From NCBI GenBank assembly GCA_958477305.1, contig CAUEFI010000007.1:85220-149219 (forward strand): a stretch of DNA of 64,000 nt, in the 5' to 3' direction. Source of the DNA: HGM12998 sp900756495 (GTDB lineage Bacteria > Bacillota > Clostridia > Oscillospirales > Oscillospiraceae). The notes under the pieces were generated by a model, which did no database searches, was not told where the DNA came from, and saw nothing but the letters and a program-made list of their open reading frames with translations. The position numbers and the translations under genes were made by a program. Position 1 is the stretch's first letter; every line of letters starts with the position of its first letter. Below are positions 8,107-16,631 of this stretch, in pieces.

Positions 8107-9207
8107 ATGAAAAAAGCTATTGCGCTTCTTCTGGCACTGACACTCACATGCAGTCTACTCGCTGCCTGCGGCAGCAACCCCGGTACCGCCGCCTCGCCCA
8201 GCGCCCCGCCCCCCCCTGCGTCCGACAATGCCACCCCTGACGCGCCCGACGCATCGGCCGACTTGGGCGACCCGGTCTCTCTGACCTTGGGCCACATCTT
8301 CACCACCACCGATTACCGCGGCGCCGCCCTAGAGTACTTCGCCGTCCGCTGCAGCGAACTGTCCAACGGCAATATCACCATCACCACCTTCCCTTCCCAG
8401 ACCCTGACCACCTCTCAGGACGCGATGAAATCGGTGGCTGCCGGCATTGCCGACATGGCCTACGGCTCCTTCTCCTTCAACGTCTCTGAGGTTCCGGCCC
8501 TGCTTCCCCTCGACATATGCGGCATCTATGACCCAGCCTATATTGATGAGGTGCTGGAAGCCATCGGCCCCGTTCTGGACGAAATTCTGGCCACCCAGAA
8601 TCAAAAGGCCCTCTGGTACCCCGACGAGACCAACATGGTCTTCTACCTCAACGCCAAGAACGCCAAGGAGGTCCACTCTCCCGCCGATGTCGCCGGGCTC
8701 CGCCTGAGAGATCACGGCCTCTGGATCGGCAAGTCCATCTCCGCCTGGGGCGCCAGTCCCATGACCGTGATGCCCGCCGACCTGACCGTCGCCTTGGAGC
8801 GCGGCACCGTCGACGGCGGTTATACGGGCTGGGGCTTCGTCCAGACCTACCGCTGCCACGAGGTGGCCCCCTATATCTCCTACACCGAGCTAGCCAAGTC
8901 CTGCTTCTCTCCGCTCACCATTAACTTGGACGTCTGGAACGGCCTGAGCGAGGGTCAACAGGCCATTATCCTGCAGGCCATGGAGGAGGCCGACGCACTC
9001 TCCAAGGAAGAACTGGCAAAGAGCTGGGAGACCTTCCAGTCGGAGGTCGAGGCTGCGGGCGGTTACATTTACACGCTGACACAGGAAGAAAACCAGGCCT
9101 TTGTCGATGCCTGCGCCCCCCTGATCGAAGAGGCCCGTGCGGCGACCGATGAGCTGGGCAACAAACTCATCGACGCGCTCCTCTCGGCGCCCTCCAACTA
9201 TCGCTGA
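8107..9207 (+). CDS. dctP: TRAP transporter solute-binding lipoprotein (DctP family)
   Basis: The start at 8107 follows TTAGGAGGACAG and opens a lipoprotein signal with the lipobox 'LLAAC'. The mature part of the 366-residue protein shows the DctP pattern: 'LTLGHIFTTTDYRGAALEYFA', 'PSQTLTTSQDAMKSVAAGIADM', 'KALWYPDETNMVFYLNAK', the substrate-arginine region 'VAGLRLRDHGLWI', then 'VTVALERGTVDGGYTGWGF'. It would capture an organic acid outside the cell and pass it to DctQM, driven by a Na+ or H+ gradient. First gene of an operon dctP-dctQ-dctM-amidohydrolase. A Pro/Ala-rich linker follows the lipid cysteine. Ligand unknown; an aromatic carboxylate is suggested by the enzyme gene downstream. Confidence 0.9.
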   Translation: MKKAIALLLALTLTCSLLAACGSNPGTAASPSAPPPPASDNATPDAPDASADLGDPVSLTLGHIFTTTDYRGAALEYFAVRCSELSNGNITITTFPSQTLTTSQDAMKSVAAGIADMAYGSFSFNVSEVPALLPLDICGIYDPAYIDEVLEAIGPVLDEILATQNQKALWYPDETNMVFYLNAKNAKEVHSPADVAGLRLRDHGLWIGKSISAWGASPMTVMPADLTVALERGTVDGGYTGWGFVQTYRCHEVAPYISYTELAKSCFSPLTINLDVWNGLSEGQQAIILQAMEEADALSKEELAKSWETFQSEVEAAGGYIYTLTQEENQAFVDACAPLIEEARAATDELGNKLIDALLSAPSNYR

Positions 9208-9297
9208 AGCCTAGGCACAACGGCCTGACAACGTGTTGGTGCGCAGGGGCTGTGCCTGAGCGCACGGCCCCCGCCCTTTTGAGGAGGATGACCCCTG

Positions 9298-9807
9298 ATG
9301 ATACTGGAAAAAATCAACAAAGCGCTGGGGTATGTGGCCGCCGCCCTGATTCTGGCCGCCGCCCTGGTCATGCTTTACGACGTTATCATGCGGTATGCGT
9401 TCCGCTCGCCGTCCCTGTACGCCCCCTATATTGCGGCCTTCCTCTCTCTCGGCTCGGTCTTCTTGGGGACCCCCTATGCGTTGCAGGCGGGGGGACATGT
9501 CCACGTCGAGCTGATCGTGGATAAGCTCAAGCCCCTCCCCCGCAAAATCTGCTACACCATCGGCTATGTCTTGTCCATGATCTTCGTGTTCTGTATGGCG
9601 CGGGCCTGCTTTCATTTCGCCGTAAAGGCCGTAGAAAACAACTGGAACGCCCAGGGCAACCTGCCTGTGCCCTCCGTCGTTCTCTACGGTGTGATGGTCC
9701 TCGGCTCCGTGCTGCTCTTCCTCGCCTTGATTCAGAAGATCATCCAGCAGTGGCGCGGAAAACCCAAGGACGCCCCTGCTGCAGGAGAGGGGGACGATGT
9801 CGTATGA
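9298..9807 (+). CDS. dctQ: TRAP transporter small membrane subunit (DctQ family)
   Basis: A 169-residue protein with four membrane helices. The signature loop 'LYDVIMRYAFRSPSLYAPYIAAF' near residues 24-46 and the 'GGHVHVELIVDKL' segment are typical of DctQ. It pairs with the large subunit DctM in the cytoplasmic membrane. A GAGGAGG site precedes the start, and its stop overlaps the start of dctM by four bases (ATGA), which implies translational coupling. An 87-base gap separates it from dctP. Confidence 0.9.
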   Translation: MILEKINKALGYVAAALILAAALVMLYDVIMRYAFRSPSLYAPYIAAFLSLGSVFLGTPYALQAGGHVHVELIVDKLKPLPRKICYTIGYVLSMIFVFCMARACFHFAVKAVENNWNAQGNLPVPSVVLYGVMVLGSVLLFLALIQKIIQQWRGKPKDAPAAGEGDDVV

Positions 9808-11120
9808 ACACCTATGCCATGCTCATATGTGTGTTTATCGCTCTGCTGGTGGTGCTCTTTATCGGCACCCCCATCTCCTTGGGCATCGGCTTTCTGGGGT
9901 GCGCGGGCATCGTTCTGGTGCTCTCCAAGCCCGCGCTGCTCGACCAAATTTGCCCCATCACCTATAACCAGTGCACCAGCCCCACCACCATCATGATTCC
10001 GCTCTTCATCATCATGGCGGAATTTCTAGCCAACTCTAACGTGGCCGCCGATATGTACGAGGTTCTCAGCCGGCGGCTGAAAAAGCTACCCTGCAACTTG
10101 GGCCTTGCCAGCATCGTTTCCAGCGCCATCTTCTCCGCCGTGTGCGGCTCCGCCCCCGCCACCGCCGCCACCTTGGGCCGGGTCAGCATCCCCTCCATGC
10201 TCAAGAAGGGCTACCGGCCCAGCGTGGCTGCGGGCACCCAGGCGGCTGGCGGCAACTTGGGTATCCTGATTCCCCCGTCCATCAACTTCATCATCTACGG
10301 CCTCATCACCGAGACCTCGGTGGTCAAACTCTTCATCTCGGGCGTTATCCCCGGTATCATGATCGCCGTAATGATGGCGGTCTACCTGCTGATCCGCAAC
10401 AAGGTCGACAAGCAGATGATCGTTCCGCCCAAGGAGGAAGCCGTGGAGGAGGCCCAAGCCAGGCACTCCATCGGCTTCGACATTATCACCGTCCTGCCCA
10501 TCGTCGTCCTGATTCTTGTCATCTTCGTCACCCTCTACAGCGGCCTCTGCACCGCCACTGAGAGCGCCGCCATCGGCACCGTCGGCGCCGGCGTCATCGT
10601 GCTCATTCAGCGGCGCATGACCAAGAAGTGCATCAAGGATACCCTGCTCAACAGCACCAAGACCTCCTGCATGATCTTCTTCCTCATGTTCGGCGGCTTG
10701 GTCTTCGCCCAGTTCCTCACCGTCCAGGGGCTGCCACAACAGCTCTCTGCGGCCATCGTCACCGCCAGCCCCAACAAGTGGGTAACCTTTATCATCGTCA
10801 TGGTCATCTTCTTGATTCTGGGTTGCTTTATGGAGCCCCTGAGCATCATGTACATCGTGCTGCCCTTCGTGTTCCCCTTTATGACCCAACTGGGTTTTGA
10901 CCCCATCTGGCTGGGCGTCGTCATCACCATCAACTGTGCCATCGGCATGATTACGCCCCCCGTCGGTATGAACCTCTTCGTACTCAAGGGTGCCACCGGT
11001 ATTCCCATGGGAACTATCATCAAGGGCGTCATCCCCTATATTATCATCTTCTCGGCCGCCATCGTCCTCTGCTGCTTCTTCCCCGGAATCGCCACCTGGC
11101 TCCCCAACACGATGAGCTGA
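9804..11120 (+). CDS. dctM: TRAP transporter large permease subunit (DctM family)
   Basis: The start is the ATG overlapping the dctQ stop; the frame extends further upstream but without initiation signals. The 438-residue product has about twelve membrane helices. It carries the family motifs 'PLFIIMAEFLANSN', 'SAIFSAVCGSAPATAATLGRVSIPSM' and 'LGILIPPSINFIIYGLITETSV' in the first half, and 'GCFMEPLSIMYIVLPFVFP' with 'MITPPVGMNLFVLKG' in the second. It forms the translocation channel of the elevator-type transporter. Gene order and spacing tie it to the flanking dctQ and the downstream amidohydrolase. Confidence 0.93.
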   Translation: MNTYAMLICVFIALLVVLFIGTPISLGIGFLGCAGIVLVLSKPALLDQICPITYNQCTSPTTIMIPLFIIMAEFLANSNVAADMYEVLSRRLKKLPCNLGLASIVSSAIFSAVCGSAPATAATLGRVSIPSMLKKGYRPSVAAGTQAAGGNLGILIPPSINFIIYGLITETSVVKLFISGVIPGIMIAVMMAVYLLIRNKVDKQMIVPPKEEAVEEAQARHSIGFDIITVLPIVVLILVIFVTLYSGLCTATESAAIGTVGAGVIVLIQRRMTKKCIKDTLLNSTKTSCMIFFLMFGGLVFAQFLTVQGLPQQLSAAIVTASPNKWVTFIIVMVIFLILGCFMEPLSIMYIVLPFVFPFMTQLGFDPIWLGVVITINCAIGMITPPVGMNLFVLKGATGIPMGTIIKGVIPYIIIFSAAIVLCCFFPGIATWLPNTMS

Positions 11121-11308
11121 ACCATCCACGGCATGCCTCTGTCCGGTCGAAAAAGCCAATTTTTACAAGATAAAATACAGTTTACCCGGCAGGACTGTAC
11201 CCCGTGCTCTGACAGGCTCCGCTTGCAAGTACCCGGATCGGCCCCAGATATCTGTACGCAACGGCAGCTGAAAAGATTGCGGAAGGGTGGCGTAACTAAA
11301 TATTTGAC

Positions 11309-11550
11309 GAACTCTTTGATAAGCTGTACTTTGACGGTGTCGGCTCAGGAGGCTGGCCCGGCATCACCGAGCACGCGTTCCGCGTGGTGAAGCACGACCA
11401 CCTGCTCTGGGGCACCGACTACCCCTTCGAAATCCACGCCGGACGCGACCTCAACTATTACATCAACACCCTGAAGGACATCGACGTGCCCGAAGAGAGC
11501 ATGCGCGGCTTCCTGGGGATGACGCCGCCAAGCTTCTCAAACTGGTGTAA
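11309..11550 (+). pseudogene. 3' remnant of an amidohydrolase gene with a frameshift
   Basis: The translated piece 'FDKLYFDGVGSGGWPGITEHAFRVVKHDHLLWGTDYPFE' followed by 'NYYINTLKDIDVPEESMRGFLG' is the C-terminal part of an Amidohydro_2 (ACMSD-like) enzyme, including the metal-binding GTDYP. The N-terminal two thirds is missing. Near 11518 a single base appears to be lost: in the next frame the expected ending 'DDAAKLLKLV' and a stop at 11548-11550 follow. It lies between dctM and the intact amidohydrolase and looks like a deleted paralogue. Confidence 0.75.
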
Positions 11551-11573
11551 GGCAGACAAGGAAGGATACCATC

Positions 11574-12578
11574 ATGATCAAGAAAATCGACTTGGAGAAC
11601 CACTATTACGATATCAGCTCCATAGAGGCCCTACAGGCCAGAAAGCCGGGCGACTACCCCTACTATACCAAGGATGATAATACCATCCACTGGCTGGAGG
11701 GCGTCGCCATGCGCCAGGACAAGTTCCGCTTCGAGCTGTTGGATTTCGCCGAGAAGCGCCTGAAGATCATGGACCAGCTGGGCATTCAGAAGTCCGTGAT
11801 CTCTCTGGCCCCCGGCGTGGACACTCTGCCCCCCGCCGAGAGCATCCCGGCCTGCCACAAAGCCAACGCAGCCCTCTATAAGGTCACACAGAAGTATCCC
11901 GACCGCTTCTGGGGCTCCGCCATTCTCCCCATCCTGGACGTGGAGGAGTCAGTGAAAGAGCTGGAGCACTGTGTAAAGGACTATGGCTTCGTAATGTGGC
12001 AGACCCATTCCAACTACGGCAAGGGGATTGAACCCGACAACGTGCAATTCTTCCCCGTATGGAACAAGGTCGCCGAGTTGGGAATCTTCTCTTATCTGCA
12101 CCCTACCGTGTCTCACCAGCCTAAGTTCAACGAGTTTGGCTATGCCATGGCCGCCCCTGCTATGGGCTTCACCATCGACGCCATGGCCAGTATCCTCCGT
12201 ATGATCCTCTCCGGCATTTTTGATAAGCTTCCCGACCTGAAGGTTGTGCTTGGTCACTTTGGAGAGGCCCTGCCCTTTCTGATGGAGCGAATTGATAACC
12301 GAACCCGTATGTTGCTCAACCCAAAGCAGAAAAATAAGCAACTACCCAGCTTCTATTGGGGTAAAAATATCTTTGTAACCACCTCGGGCAACACCTCAAT
12401 TCCTGCTTTCGAGTGTACTCGCTCAGCTCTGGGCATAGGAAGTATCATGCTTGGTACCGACTACCCCTTTGAAAAGATGGAAGACTGCATCAATTATCTG
12501 GAGACCTGCCCCATGACCGAGGAGGAGCGTGAACTGCTCTACTATAAAAATGCGGCCAAGCTGGGACTGACCCTGTAG
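11574..12578 (+). CDS. Amidohydrolase-superfamily enzyme, Amidohydro_2/ACMSD-like (probable aromatic acid decarboxylase or related hydrolase)
   Basis: A 334-residue TIM-barrel enzyme. Visible metal-site elements are the N-terminal 'DLENHYYD' (strand 1 acid and His), the central 'YLHPTVSHQP' (strand 5), 'VVLGHFGEALPF' (strand 6) and 'MLGTDYPFEKM' (strand 8 Asp). These match the (de)carboxylase branch that includes 2,6-dihydroxybenzoate decarboxylase and aminocarboxymuconate-semialdehyde decarboxylase. An AAGGAAGG site precedes the ATG. It is the last gene of the TRAP operon, so the transporter probably imports its substrate. The exact substrate is not readable from sequence; a hydroxylated benzoate is the best guess. 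Confidence 0.8.
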   Translation: MIKKIDLENHYYDISSIEALQARKPGDYPYYTKDDNTIHWLEGVAMRQDKFRFELLDFAEKRLKIMDQLGIQKSVISLAPGVDTLPPAESIPACHKANAALYKVTQKYPDRFWGSAILPILDVEESVKELEHCVKDYGFVMWQTHSNYGKGIEPDNVQFFPVWNKVAELGIFSYLHPTVSHQPKFNEFGYAMAAPAMGFTIDAMASILRMILSGIFDKLPDLKVVLGHFGEALPFLMERIDNRTRMLLNPKQKNKQLPSFYWGKNIFVTTSGNTSIPAFECTRSALGIGSIMLGTDYPFEKMEDCINYLETCPMTEEERELLYYKNAAKLGLTL

Positions 12579-12611
12579 ACACTCCTCTGTCTCCCGTCCC
12601 TTTCTTTACTT

Positions 12612-12653
12612 AGCCCCCGGCGCTATCTGTCGCCGGGGGCTATCTTCTTTTTT
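12612..12653 (+). terminator. Terminator of the first TRAP/amidohydrolase operon
   Basis: AGCCCCCGGCG pairs with CGCCGGGGGCT around an 8-base loop, followed by a T-rich tail. Confidence 0.9.
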
Positions 12654-12780
12654 GCCCCGTCTGCCCGCAGAATTTACAATAAGATGGATTGACAGGGTTC
12701 ACAGAATCTTTTATACTGATCAATAATAATGATTATAAATTGGAGCATCCCACTGCTACCAATCGAAAGAGAGAGCGCCT

Positions 12781-13617
12781 ATGAAGCAAAAGAGAACGTC
12801 AGGCCGCTATCACAAGACCCTAAGGGAGCAGATTAAGGAGAACCCCAGACTGGCGGCCGTCTATATCATCCTTCGGGCTCTGGTCGTCCTTATGATGGTC
12901 GCACAGTTTTTCAATGGGAACTTCGAAAACTTTTTCCTGTGTATCTTGACGTTGATTCTGTTCACCATTCCCAGCTTTATTGAACGGACTGTCCATATCG
13001 ACGTACCTGACACGCTGGAGGTAATCATTCTCCTCTTTATCTTTGCCGCAGAGATTTTAGGGGAAATTCAAGCCTATTACATTACCTTTCCCTATTGGGA
13101 CACCATGCTTCACACCCTCAACGGCTTTCTCTGCGCCGCCATTGGTTTCTCTCTGGTCGACATCCTCAACCGCAGTGAGCGCATGGCCTTCCAGCTCTCT
13201 CCTCTCTATCTGTCTCTGGCCGCCTTCTGCTTTTCTATGACGGTGGGGGTCATGTGGGAATTTTTTGAGTGCGCCGCCGACCAGCTCTTTCTGTTGGATA
13301 TGCAGAAAGACACTGTGGTAAATAGCATCAGCTCCGTCATGTTGGACCCGGCGGGCGGCAATAGGCCCACCGCGATACGGGACATTGCAGACCTGATTGT
13401 GGTTCACAGCGATGGCACCCAACAGCCTCTTGGTTTAGGCGGTTATCTGGATATTGGCCTGCTGGACACGATGAAAGATCTGTTTGTTAATTTTATTGGC
13501 GCAGTGGTTTTTTCGGTAATCGGCTATTTCTATGTCAAGGGACGCGGCAAAGGTACTTTTGCCAGCCGTTTTATTCCCAGGCCCCTTCCAGCGGACCAGG
13601 ATGACCGTCAGCAATAA
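12781..13617 (+). CDS. Polytopic membrane protein resembling DUF2238 (YjdF)
   Basis: A 278-residue protein with about six membrane helices. 'FPYWDTMLHTLNGFLCAAIGFSLVD' near residues 100-125 and 'SMTVGVMWEFFECAADQ' near 150-170 are the conserved intramembrane motifs of the DUF2238/YjdF group, including polar His, Glu and Asp residues that could be functional. A soluble insertion follows (about 180-220), then a closing helix 'LFVNFIGAVVFSVIGYFYV' and a short charged tail. The function of the family is unknown. It starts at an ATG after GAAAGAGAG and appears monocistronic, with the DUF1540 gene 68 bases downstream. Confidence 0.65.
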   Translation: MKQKRTSGRYHKTLREQIKENPRLAAVYIILRALVVLMMVAQFFNGNFENFFLCILTLILFTIPSFIERTVHIDVPDTLEVIILLFIFAAEILGEIQAYYITFPYWDTMLHTLNGFLCAAIGFSLVDILNRSERMAFQLSPLYLSLAAFCFSMTVGVMWEFFECAADQLFLLDMQKDTVVNSISSVMLDPAGGNRPTAIRDIADLIVVHSDGTQQPLGLGGYLDIGLLDTMKDLFVNFIGAVVFSVIGYFYVKGRGKGTFASRFIPRPLPADQDDRQQ

Positions 13618-13685
13618 TTGGACCGCATATTCCTCCTGTAAGGACAGATACTATGCCTGTAACCCAATAAAGGAGGATATGCGTT

Positions 13686-13865
13686 ATGAATCAGACCAAT
13701 CCTAGCATCAAATGTTCCGTGAACAGCTGCACCTACCATGCTGACAACCACTGCACCCTCAACGAGATCAAGGTGGGATGCACTACCCCCAACGTGGCCG
13801 ACTGCACCTCTACCGAGTGCGCCTCCTTCAAGCTGGGTGAACACGGAACCTGCTGCAAGGGCTAA
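13686..13865 (+). CDS. DUF1540 small cysteine-rich protein
   Basis: A 59-residue protein too short for most gene callers. It begins 'MNQTNPSIKCSVNSCTYH' and shows the spaced Cys pattern C10, C15, C23, C32, C40, C45 that defines DUF1540, plus an extra CC pair near the C-terminus. These peptides are common in Clostridia and are assumed to bind metal; their role is unknown. An AAGGAGGAT site eight bases before the ATG and a perfect terminator downstream support a real, separately expressed gene. Confidence 0.88.
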   Translation: MNQTNPSIKCSVNSCTYHADNHCTLNEIKVGCTTPNVADCTSTECASFKLGEHGTCCKG

Positions 13866-13896
13866 CCTCTGTTTCCACTGGAAAACAGGTAAAAAG

Positions 13897-13930
13897 GGAG
13901 CCGTGAGACAAAGTCTCACGGCTCCTTTCT
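13897..13930. terminator. Bidirectional terminator between the DUF1540 gene and rnfB
   Basis: GGAGCCGTGAGAC (13897-13909) and its exact complement (13913-13925) form a 13-bp stem with a 3-base loop, flanked by A-rich and T-rich sequence. It serves both convergent transcripts. Confidence 0.9.
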
Positions 13931-13946
13931 CATCTTGAACTGTTCC

Positions 13947-14795
13947 TTATGCGTATTTACTATCGGAGGGTGGAATTGGCTGTGTCTCGTTCTCCGTGTT
14001 CAAACGGGCATCCCGAATCAGATGGCGGGGACACTTAGGCGCGCACTGCCCGCAGGAGATACACTTGTCGTAGTCAATCACTGCGATATTGTCGATCACA
14101 TGAATGGCGTCGTGCTCACAGGTCTTCTCACAGATTTTGCAGCCGATGCAGCCGATGTCGCAGTATTTACGCAGCGAGGCTCCCTTCTCCCGGGAGCTGC
14201 AGGCCACGGTGACGTCGGCCTCATACGGCACCTTGACAATGAGGTGTTTGGGGCAGGCATCCGCACATTTCATGCAGCCCACACAGAGCTCGTGGTCTAC
14301 ACGGGCCACCCCGTCCCGTACGCTTATGGCCCCAAAAGGGCAGGCCTTGACGCAGGATCCGAAGCCCAAACAGCCGTAAGGGCACTCGTTGGGTCCGCCG
14401 CCGCCCACCAGCGAGGCGGACAGGCAGTCGTGAATCCCCACATAGTCAAATTTTCTCTTGACATGTCCTTCAAAGCCGGAGCACTTGACCAGCGCTACAG
14501 AGCGGCGGCCCACCTCCGCAGAGACGCCCATGATCTCGCCTATCTTGGCGGCCACCGCCGCTCCGCCGGCTGCACAGGCATTGACAGGGGCCTCTCCCTT
14601 GGCCACTGCAGCCGCATAGCCGGAACATCCCGGGAAGCCGCAGCCCCCGCAGTTGGCGCCGGGCAGGCACTCCGCAATGGCCTCTTCCCGCGGATCCTTC
14701 TCTACATGAAAAACTTTGGCTGCAAATGCCAATATCAAGCCGAAGACAGCGCCCAGTACACCGAGCACCACAACGGCAATGACGACAGTATTCAT
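13947..14795 (-). CDS. rnfB: Rnf complex subunit B (multi-cluster ferredoxin)
   Basis: RnfB accepts electrons from reduced ferredoxin and passes them into the membrane complex. The 282-residue protein has one N-terminal membrane helix, then the Fe-S domain 'CLPGANCGGCGFPGCSGYA' (about residues 43-61). The C-terminal half carries four further Cys clusters: C-x3-C...'FGSCVKACPFGAI', 'CVGCMKCADACPKHLI', 'CIGCKICEKTCEHDAI' and 'CISCGQCAPKCPRHLI'. This is more than the proteobacterial form has and is typical of clostridial RnfB. It is the last gene of rnfCDGEAB, 15 bases after rnfA. Confidence 0.96.
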   Translation of the reverse strand: MNTVVIAVVVLGVLGAVFGLILAFAAKVFHVEKDPREEAIAECLPGANCGGCGFPGCSGYAAAVAKGEAPVNACAAGGAAVAAKIGEIMGVSAEVGRRSVALVKCSGFEGHVKRKFDYVGIHDCLSASLVGGGGPNECPYGCLGFGSCVKACPFGAISVRDGVARVDHELCVGCMKCADACPKHLIVKVPYEADVTVACSSREKGASLRKYCDIGCIGCKICEKTCEHDAIHVIDNIAVIDYDKCISCGQCAPKCPRHLIRDARLNTENETQPIPPSDSKYA

Positions 14796-14810
14796 TTCTC
14801 TCCCCGCCCC

Positions 14811-15413
14811 CTAACTCATAAATTTGAAGACGTCCAGGCTGGAGAAGCCCATAAACGCCAGGGCGATTAAGCCGGCGGTAACCAGGGCGATAGGGAAGCC
14901 CTCAAAAGCCTTGGGGCATTCGGAGAACTCCAGGCGCTCCCGCACACTGGCAAAGAGTACGATGGCCAGCAGGAAACCAATGCCTCCGGTCACGCCGTAA
15001 ATAACACTTTCAATGAAACTGTATCCGCTCTGTGTGTTCTGGAGCACCACGCCCAACACGGCACAGTTGGTCGTAATAAGGGGCAGATACACACCCAGCG
15101 CCTCATAGAGCGAGGGCATGGACTTCTGCAGGAACATCTCAATAAACTGGACCAGAGCGGCGATGACCAGAATAAAGGTCACCGTCTGCATGAAGACCAA
15201 ATCGTTTGGCTCCAGCAGGAAGTGGTTGATGGGCCAGCACACGGCGGAGGCCACACCCATAACGAAGATGACGGCCATGCCCATACCGGAAGCGGTCTCT
15301 ATCTTTTTGGAAACCCCCATGAAGGGGCAGATGCCCAGAAACTGTGAGAAAATAAAGTTGTTCACAAGGATGGCGCCCAAGGCGATAGAAAACAGAGTGG
15401 TGAATTGCACCAT
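14811..15413 (-). CDS. rnfA: Rnf complex subunit A
   Basis: A 200-residue integral membrane protein with six helices. The opening 'LFSIALGAILVNNFIFSQFLGICPFMGVSKKIE' contains the conserved NNF...C motif, and the second half has the inverted-repeat counterpart 'LITTNCAVLGVVLQN'. RnfA and RnfE form a pseudo-symmetric pair that holds an intramembrane iron-sulfur centre and helps couple electron flow to ion pumping. Its first base overlaps the last base of rnfE. Confidence 0.96.
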   Translation of the reverse strand: MVQFTTLFSIALGAILVNNFIFSQFLGICPFMGVSKKIETASGMGMAVIFVMGVASAVCWPINHFLLEPNDLVFMQTVTFILVIAALVQFIEMFLQKSMPSLYEALGVYLPLITTNCAVLGVVLQNTQSGYSFIESVIYGVTGGIGFLLAIVLFASVRERLEFSECPKAFEGFPIALVTAGLIALAFMGFSSLDVFKFMS

Positions 15414-16057
15414 TACTTGGACACCTCCTCTCTCTTTTCAGTCTTCTTGGACTTGCTGAGGAAATGCTGCATCACAGCAATAACACAGGCCAAGGTCAGA
15501 AAGCCTCCGACCGGGAGGATCATTCCAAGGGCTGGTATGCCCTCAGGGAGAATGCGTACGCCCTCTCCCCCGTTCAGCACTCCGCCGCCGAAGGTGCCGT
15601 TGCCCAGGAATTCACGGACAATGGACATAACGAGGAGGATTACCGTGTAGCCCAAGCCCTGGAAAATGCCGTCCAGAGCGGAGGCCCCGATGCTGTTCTT
15701 GGAGGCAAAGGACTCGGCCCGGCCCAGGATGATACAGTTGACCACAATGAGCGGGATAAACAGGCCCAGACTCTCGGACAGATCAGGCAGGAAAGCCTTT
15801 AAAATCAGGTCAACCACGGTGACAAAGCCCGCAATCACCACAATGTAGCAGGCAATGCGAATCTTATTGGGAATAATTTTGCGCAGCAGGGCAATCACGA
15901 TATTGGCACAGGTCAGAATGACCAGCACGGAGAGACCCATGCCGATGCCGTTGAACAGGGTCGTGGAAATCGCCATAACCGAGCACATGCCCAAGAGCTG
16001 AACAGTGACGGGGTTTTGGTGAATCAGGCCGTCCATAAGCTGCTTTTTCACATTCAT
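15413..16057 (-). CDS. rnfE: Rnf complex subunit E
   Basis: A 214-residue membrane protein paralogous to RnfA. It contains 'NPVTVQLLGMCSVMAISTTLFNGIGMG' near the N-terminus and 'GLFIPLIVVNCIILGRAE' in the middle, the two cysteine-bearing half-helices that bind the shared [2Fe-2S] centre in this family. A charged Lys/Glu-rich C-terminal tail faces the cytoplasm. Tightly packed between rnfG and rnfA. Confidence 0.96.
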   Translation of the reverse strand: MNVKKQLMDGLIHQNPVTVQLLGMCSVMAISTTLFNGIGMGLSVLVILTCANIVIALLRKIIPNKIRIACYIVVIAGFVTVVDLILKAFLPDLSESLGLFIPLIVVNCIILGRAESFASKNSIGASALDGIFQGLGYTVILLVMSIVREFLGNGTFGGGVLNGGEGVRILPEGIPALGMILPVGGFLTLACVIAVMQHFLSKSKKTEKREEVSK

Positions 16058-16070
16058 TGCTCAGCCCTCC

Positions 16071-16631
16071 TTAACCCAGACTGGCGGCGGCGTCCAGGGC
16101 GGAATTGACTCCGGCGCACACCGCACGTGAGGTAATGGTAGCGCCGGTGAGGGCGTCTATCGCGCCGCCGTCCTTGCTGACGGAGACGCTGCCAGAGGCG
16201 CCCACAAACTGCTCGCGGAACGCGGGCTTGCCGGCGTTGGCGCCCAGGCCGGAGGTCTCGGCGGTTTTTACAATTTCCACACCGGTCACCTGCCCCTCGC
16301 CGCTCACCCCTACCATGATGGTCAGCGTACCACTGAACGAGCCGGAGGGCGAGACCTGAAACACATAGCCGGCATCTCCGGCCTGATAAACAGCTTCGAT
16401 AGTCGTGTCGCCGCCGCTATAGTCCACAGGGGTATAGCTGTCGGCGGGCAGAACGGCGGCCATGGCGGCCTCATTTTTGGCCTTTTCATTGGCGGCGATG
16501 GCGGGGGCGGTCACATAGTTGACAACGCCCAGCAACAGGGCCACCACGGCGCTGATAATCAGCAGCACCAGGACCAGCTGGAGCATGCCGGGCTCCTGCC
16601 TCTTCTTGGCTTCAGCTGTGGCTCCGCTCAT
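16071..16631 (-). CDS. rnfG: Rnf complex subunit G (covalent flavin subunit)
   Basis: A 186-residue protein with one N-terminal membrane helix ('LVLVLLIISAVVALLLGVV') and an extracytoplasmic FMN-binding domain. The C-terminal 'IDALTGATITSRAVCAGV' carries the (S/T)GAT motif whose final Thr receives FMN covalently through phosphodiester linkage. 'TAETSGLGANAGKPAF' is the conserved loop before it. The gene overlaps rnfD by four bases, so the two are translationally coupled. Confidence 0.95.
   Translation of the reverse strand: MSGATAEAKKRQEPGMLQLVLVLLIISAVVALLLGVVNYVTAPAIAANEKAKNEAAMAAVLPADSYTPVDYSGGDTTIEAVYQAGDAGYVFQVSPSGSFSGTLTIMVGVSGEGQVTGVEIVKTAETSGLGANAGKPAFREQFVGASGSVSVSKDGGAIDALTGATITSRAVCAGVNSALDAAASLG

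Noticed and set aside
10086..11159. Long minus-strand open frame across dctM
   Set aside because: Low-complexity Gly/Asp/His-rich translation with no family features, opposite a gene with clear motifs; it is an antisense shadow of GC-rich coding.
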